This document shows, piece after piece, positions 16,088 through 18,919 of a stretch of 18,919 bases of DNA. The stretch is from Dictyocoela muelleri (taxonomy: Eukaryota > Microsporidia): positions 1 through 18,919 of the forward strand of contig SDVU01000161.1 in NCBI GenBank assembly GCA_016256075.1. The letters run 5' to 3'. A model generated the notes under the pieces. It had not been told where the DNA came from, did not search any database, and saw nothing but the letters and a program-made list of their open reading frames with translations. Both the position numbers and the translations under genes were made by a program. Position 1 is the first letter of the stretch; each line of letters opens with the position of its first letter.

Positions 16088-18919
16088 ATGATTGTCACAA
16101 TTTTGACAATCCAACATATTGCCTCTCTTCAAAATCAAAGGATACATTTCTCACACTTAATATATAATTCTTATCATCTATTTTAATTTTTATAGTCTTA
16201 TTACCTTTTTTATAATCAACAATTTCATATGGCCCTTCCCAAAAATAATCGAGTTTATTTTTTCTTTTAGCCTTTATAAATAATCTTTTTAATTTTGAAA
16301 TATCATAAGGTTTGAAGTTTTTATTCATTTGCTTTTTTGATTCTGAATTAACTTTATTTTTGGCCATTTCTATTTTTTCCTTGAGGTTAACAATTGGGTT
16401 TTGAATTATCATATCACATTCTGTAACTATTTCATAAGGTGTTAAACCAGTAGATCGATTTGGTGTGAAGTTTAAACTTTGCAAAATTATGATCTGAATT
16501 CTTTGAAATCATCATCAAAGGTGCGTATTGCATTCAGGATTTTTTGATTAAGTCTTTCAGATATGCCATTTGATTGCGGTGAATAAGGCGAAATAAAAAA
16601 TTCTTTAATCTCATTTTCCTTGAGAATATTTCTGAACGGGGATCCTCTTAATTGTGTTCTATTGTCCATTATTATCTCTTTCGGACAAGGAAAATTTTTT
16701 AACCATTTATTTTTGAAAATTTTGCTTATTTCAAGTGAAGAAATCTTATTTGTTGGATAACACTCCGTATATCTTGAATAAATATCTGTACAATTTAAAA
16801 AGAAAATTTTATCATTGTCTAATTCATGTTTGAAATTTACAAGATTTAAGGGACCTAAAATGTCTATTGATTATTTTTCATAAACATTTGAAGCTTCTAA
16901 ATGTTTATCAAAATAAATTATGTTTTTAATTTTGTTAGGTTTGTGAGTTTTACATTTTATACATTCAAGAGTTACCCTTTTTAATTCGTCTTTTAAATTT
17001 TTGACATTTTTCAAATTTCTAAGCATGTGCATAGATTTTATAATGCTCATATGTCCTAATTCAATATGTATTTCTTTTGCCAATTGATTTATATTGTAAT
17101 TAAGAACTATTTTACCTCTTATTTTATTTAAAAACTGATTCTTATGATTAAAAATTTTGTTGTATTTTAGATTTACTAATTTACTAATTTACTAATATAT
17201 GCATTCCTACTAAAATCTGAGTTTGAGCTGATTTCTTTAGATCGGCTTAATATATCTGCTATAGCATTGTTTTTACGTTTTATAAAGTGCCAAGTAATAT
17301 CATATTCTTGTAAAAATATTTTCCAGCGTTCTAATCTTGAGGTATTTCCTGGAACAATAGATGTCAAATTATGATGATCTGTATAAATATAAAGTTTGCT
17401 ACCATAAAGAATTTTTTGAAAAAATTTTATGCATTCAATAATACTTAATAATTCCTTTTCTCCTATGCTGTAATTAAACTGTGGCTTTTTAAATTTTCCA
17501 CTATGAAGGGCATTTATTTTGTCATTTTGCGTAATTACAGATCCGAAACTACTATTTTATTCGTCTTAATGAATATGAAAACTTTTAGTGTGATCCGGGT
17601 AATATAGTTTAATAGAGTTCTCGAGACTTTTTAAGATATTATTGATTTTATCAATTTCATTTCTCGTAAGAGATTTAAACTTTTTGTCATTTTTTAATTT
17701 ATCGGTAAGAAAACATATTTTTGTGTTAAGATTTGGAATAAAAGGACGGAACCAGTTTAACAATCCATTTAACCGTTGGATATCTTTCCGAGTTTTTATT
17801 TCTAATTTTTTAACTGTCTCTTTGAGTTTATTTGTATTTGCTTTAATACCCTCATCATCAATAATGTGCCCCAAATATCTTAATTCTGATTTTCCAAATA
17901 CACTCTTTTCAAAATTTATTGAAATGTTATTTTTCAAAAGAATATTAAAAACTCATTTCAAATCATTTATATGAGTCTCTTCGTCTGGACTGTGAATTAA
18001 AAGATCGTCCATATATACCTTAATTCTCTTATAATTGCAAAAAAGTGAATTCATGGCTCTTTGAAAAGTTCGGGGTGCATTAGACAGACCAAAAGGCATT
18101 ACAGTATACTCATACTGCCCCAAGGTAAAACAAAACTTGTTTTATATTGATCATTTTTATGAACTGGTATTTGATAAAAACCTTGATTTAAATCAATTGC
18201 CGAAAATATTTTGTATCCATTTAAATTTCTGAGCATATCTTGGATGTCAGGTAATGGGAAACATTCTTTGAAAGTGATAGTGTTTAATTTTCTAAAATCT
18301 GTTACAATTCTAATTTGTTTATTCTTTTTGAGTATTAGAAAACATGGATTAGAAAAAACTGAATTGCTTTTGACTATAATTTTCATTTCTAACAATCTGT
18401 TTATTTCACTTTTTAAAGAATCGTATATTTTATAAGGAATAGGGTATGGTTTGGCTTTAATGTCTATTTCTGAATTTTTTAATTTTATAAAATGCTCGAT
18501 TTTATTTATACTGCCCATTAAAGGGTTTCTTGACTTCGCGTCATTAATTAATTCTTGAATAGATGCTTTAAAATTTTTGGAAATATATGCTGAACGTGTT
18601 TTATTTAAAATTTTCTTATCCGGACTTACATTCCATTCATTTTGTATTTTATCTAAAATTTCGAATTTTAAATCATTTAAAATAATATACTTGTCTGAAA
18701 AGTTAATTAATGCGTCATTCGCAGTCAAAAACTCGTTACCTAATATTATATAAAAATTTGCGTCTTCTAGAATATTAAATTTTTATTAAAAATAATTTTC
18801 TTAGGTAAAAATCGATATTAAGGGCCCACGTTTTTTTTAATGAAAAATAATAACCCCTATGTATACACGAACAGAACTTGAAACGCTGTTGTCAAACCCC
18901 CGCAATCTTTTCAGATTTT
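15778..18919 (-). mobile_element. Ty3/gypsy LTR retrotransposon fossil, pol region and putative 3' LTR
   Basis: The minus-strand order is end of protease (near 18.75 kb), reverse transcriptase (about 17.95-18.5 kb, with LPDIQDM, SAIDLNQGFYQIPV and YMDD), RNase H (about 17.2-17.9 kb), integrase zinc finger with H-x3-H and C-x2-C (about 16.9-17.1 kb), integrase core (about 16.5-16.85 kb, with SPYSPQSNG) and C-terminal part down to about 16.1 kb. Reverse transcriptase before integrase in this order defines Ty3/gypsy. Gag and the 5' LTR lie outside the window. Protein motifs are well kept although the coding region is broken in roughly half a dozen places, so it is dead but not ancient. Its insertion into a SINE makes it younger than that SINE copy. 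Confidence 0.92.

Noticed and set aside
17642-17974. 110-codon plus-strand frame
   Set aside because: Opposite strand of the Ty3/gypsy pol region, with no family resemblance.
18211-18435. 74-codon plus-strand frame
   Set aside because: Opposite strand of the reverse transcriptase region.

Overview
The window is AT-rich eukaryotic DNA with very few genes and a dense pile of nested transposable elements. The two intact protein genes are intronless and short on flanking signals. The repeat load includes Merlin, MULE and pogo-type DNA transposons and Ty3/gypsy. I see all of this as best fitting a microsporidian with an expanded, repeat-rich genome (Hamiltosporidium-like). That assignment is inference from style and gene content, not from a marker gene.

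Layout. 1-4040: a composite block bounded by inverted repeats of about 290 bp (45-335 and 3745-4040). Just inside them are two minus-strand pieces of a retrovirus-type integrase (480-910 and 3300-3655), with no reverse transcriptase or RNase H visible. Between the pieces sit a broken plus-strand Merlin/IS1016-type transposase (1113-1925) and a 1-kb foldback repeat (2274-3269). 4105-5700: two palindromic foldback elements (4105-4490 and 5376-5693) and a 5'-truncated SINE with a perfect 13-bp target duplication. 5700-6800: a pogo-type transposase remnant cut by a SINE. 6925-7372: a minisatellite array matching an arm of the foldback. 7443-7727 (minus): an intact URM1 gene. 8917-10971: a MULE with GC-rich palindromic terminal repeats, its broken transposase interrupted by a full-length SINE with a perfect 12-bp duplication. 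11145-13139: an intact 664-codon gene for a probable secreted, Asn-rich repeat protein of unknown function. 13249-15777: four more SINE copies. 15778-18919 (minus): a broken Ty3/gypsy element whose putative 3' LTR begins exactly where a SINE copy stops, so it probably jumped into that SINE.

The most notable signal is the repeated ~455-bp unit, present in seven clear copies plus one relic. It has a tRNA-like head with A and B boxes at true tRNA spacing, a conserved ~380-bp body, a (TA)-rich tail, 12-16-bp target duplications, 5' truncation, and almost no T-runs of four or more in the sense strand. Together these mark a Pol III-transcribed, tRNA-derived SINE moved by target-primed reverse transcription. 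No partner LINE is present in the window. The integrase flanked by inverted rather than direct repeats is the second point worth a close look, as a possible Ginger-like transposon.
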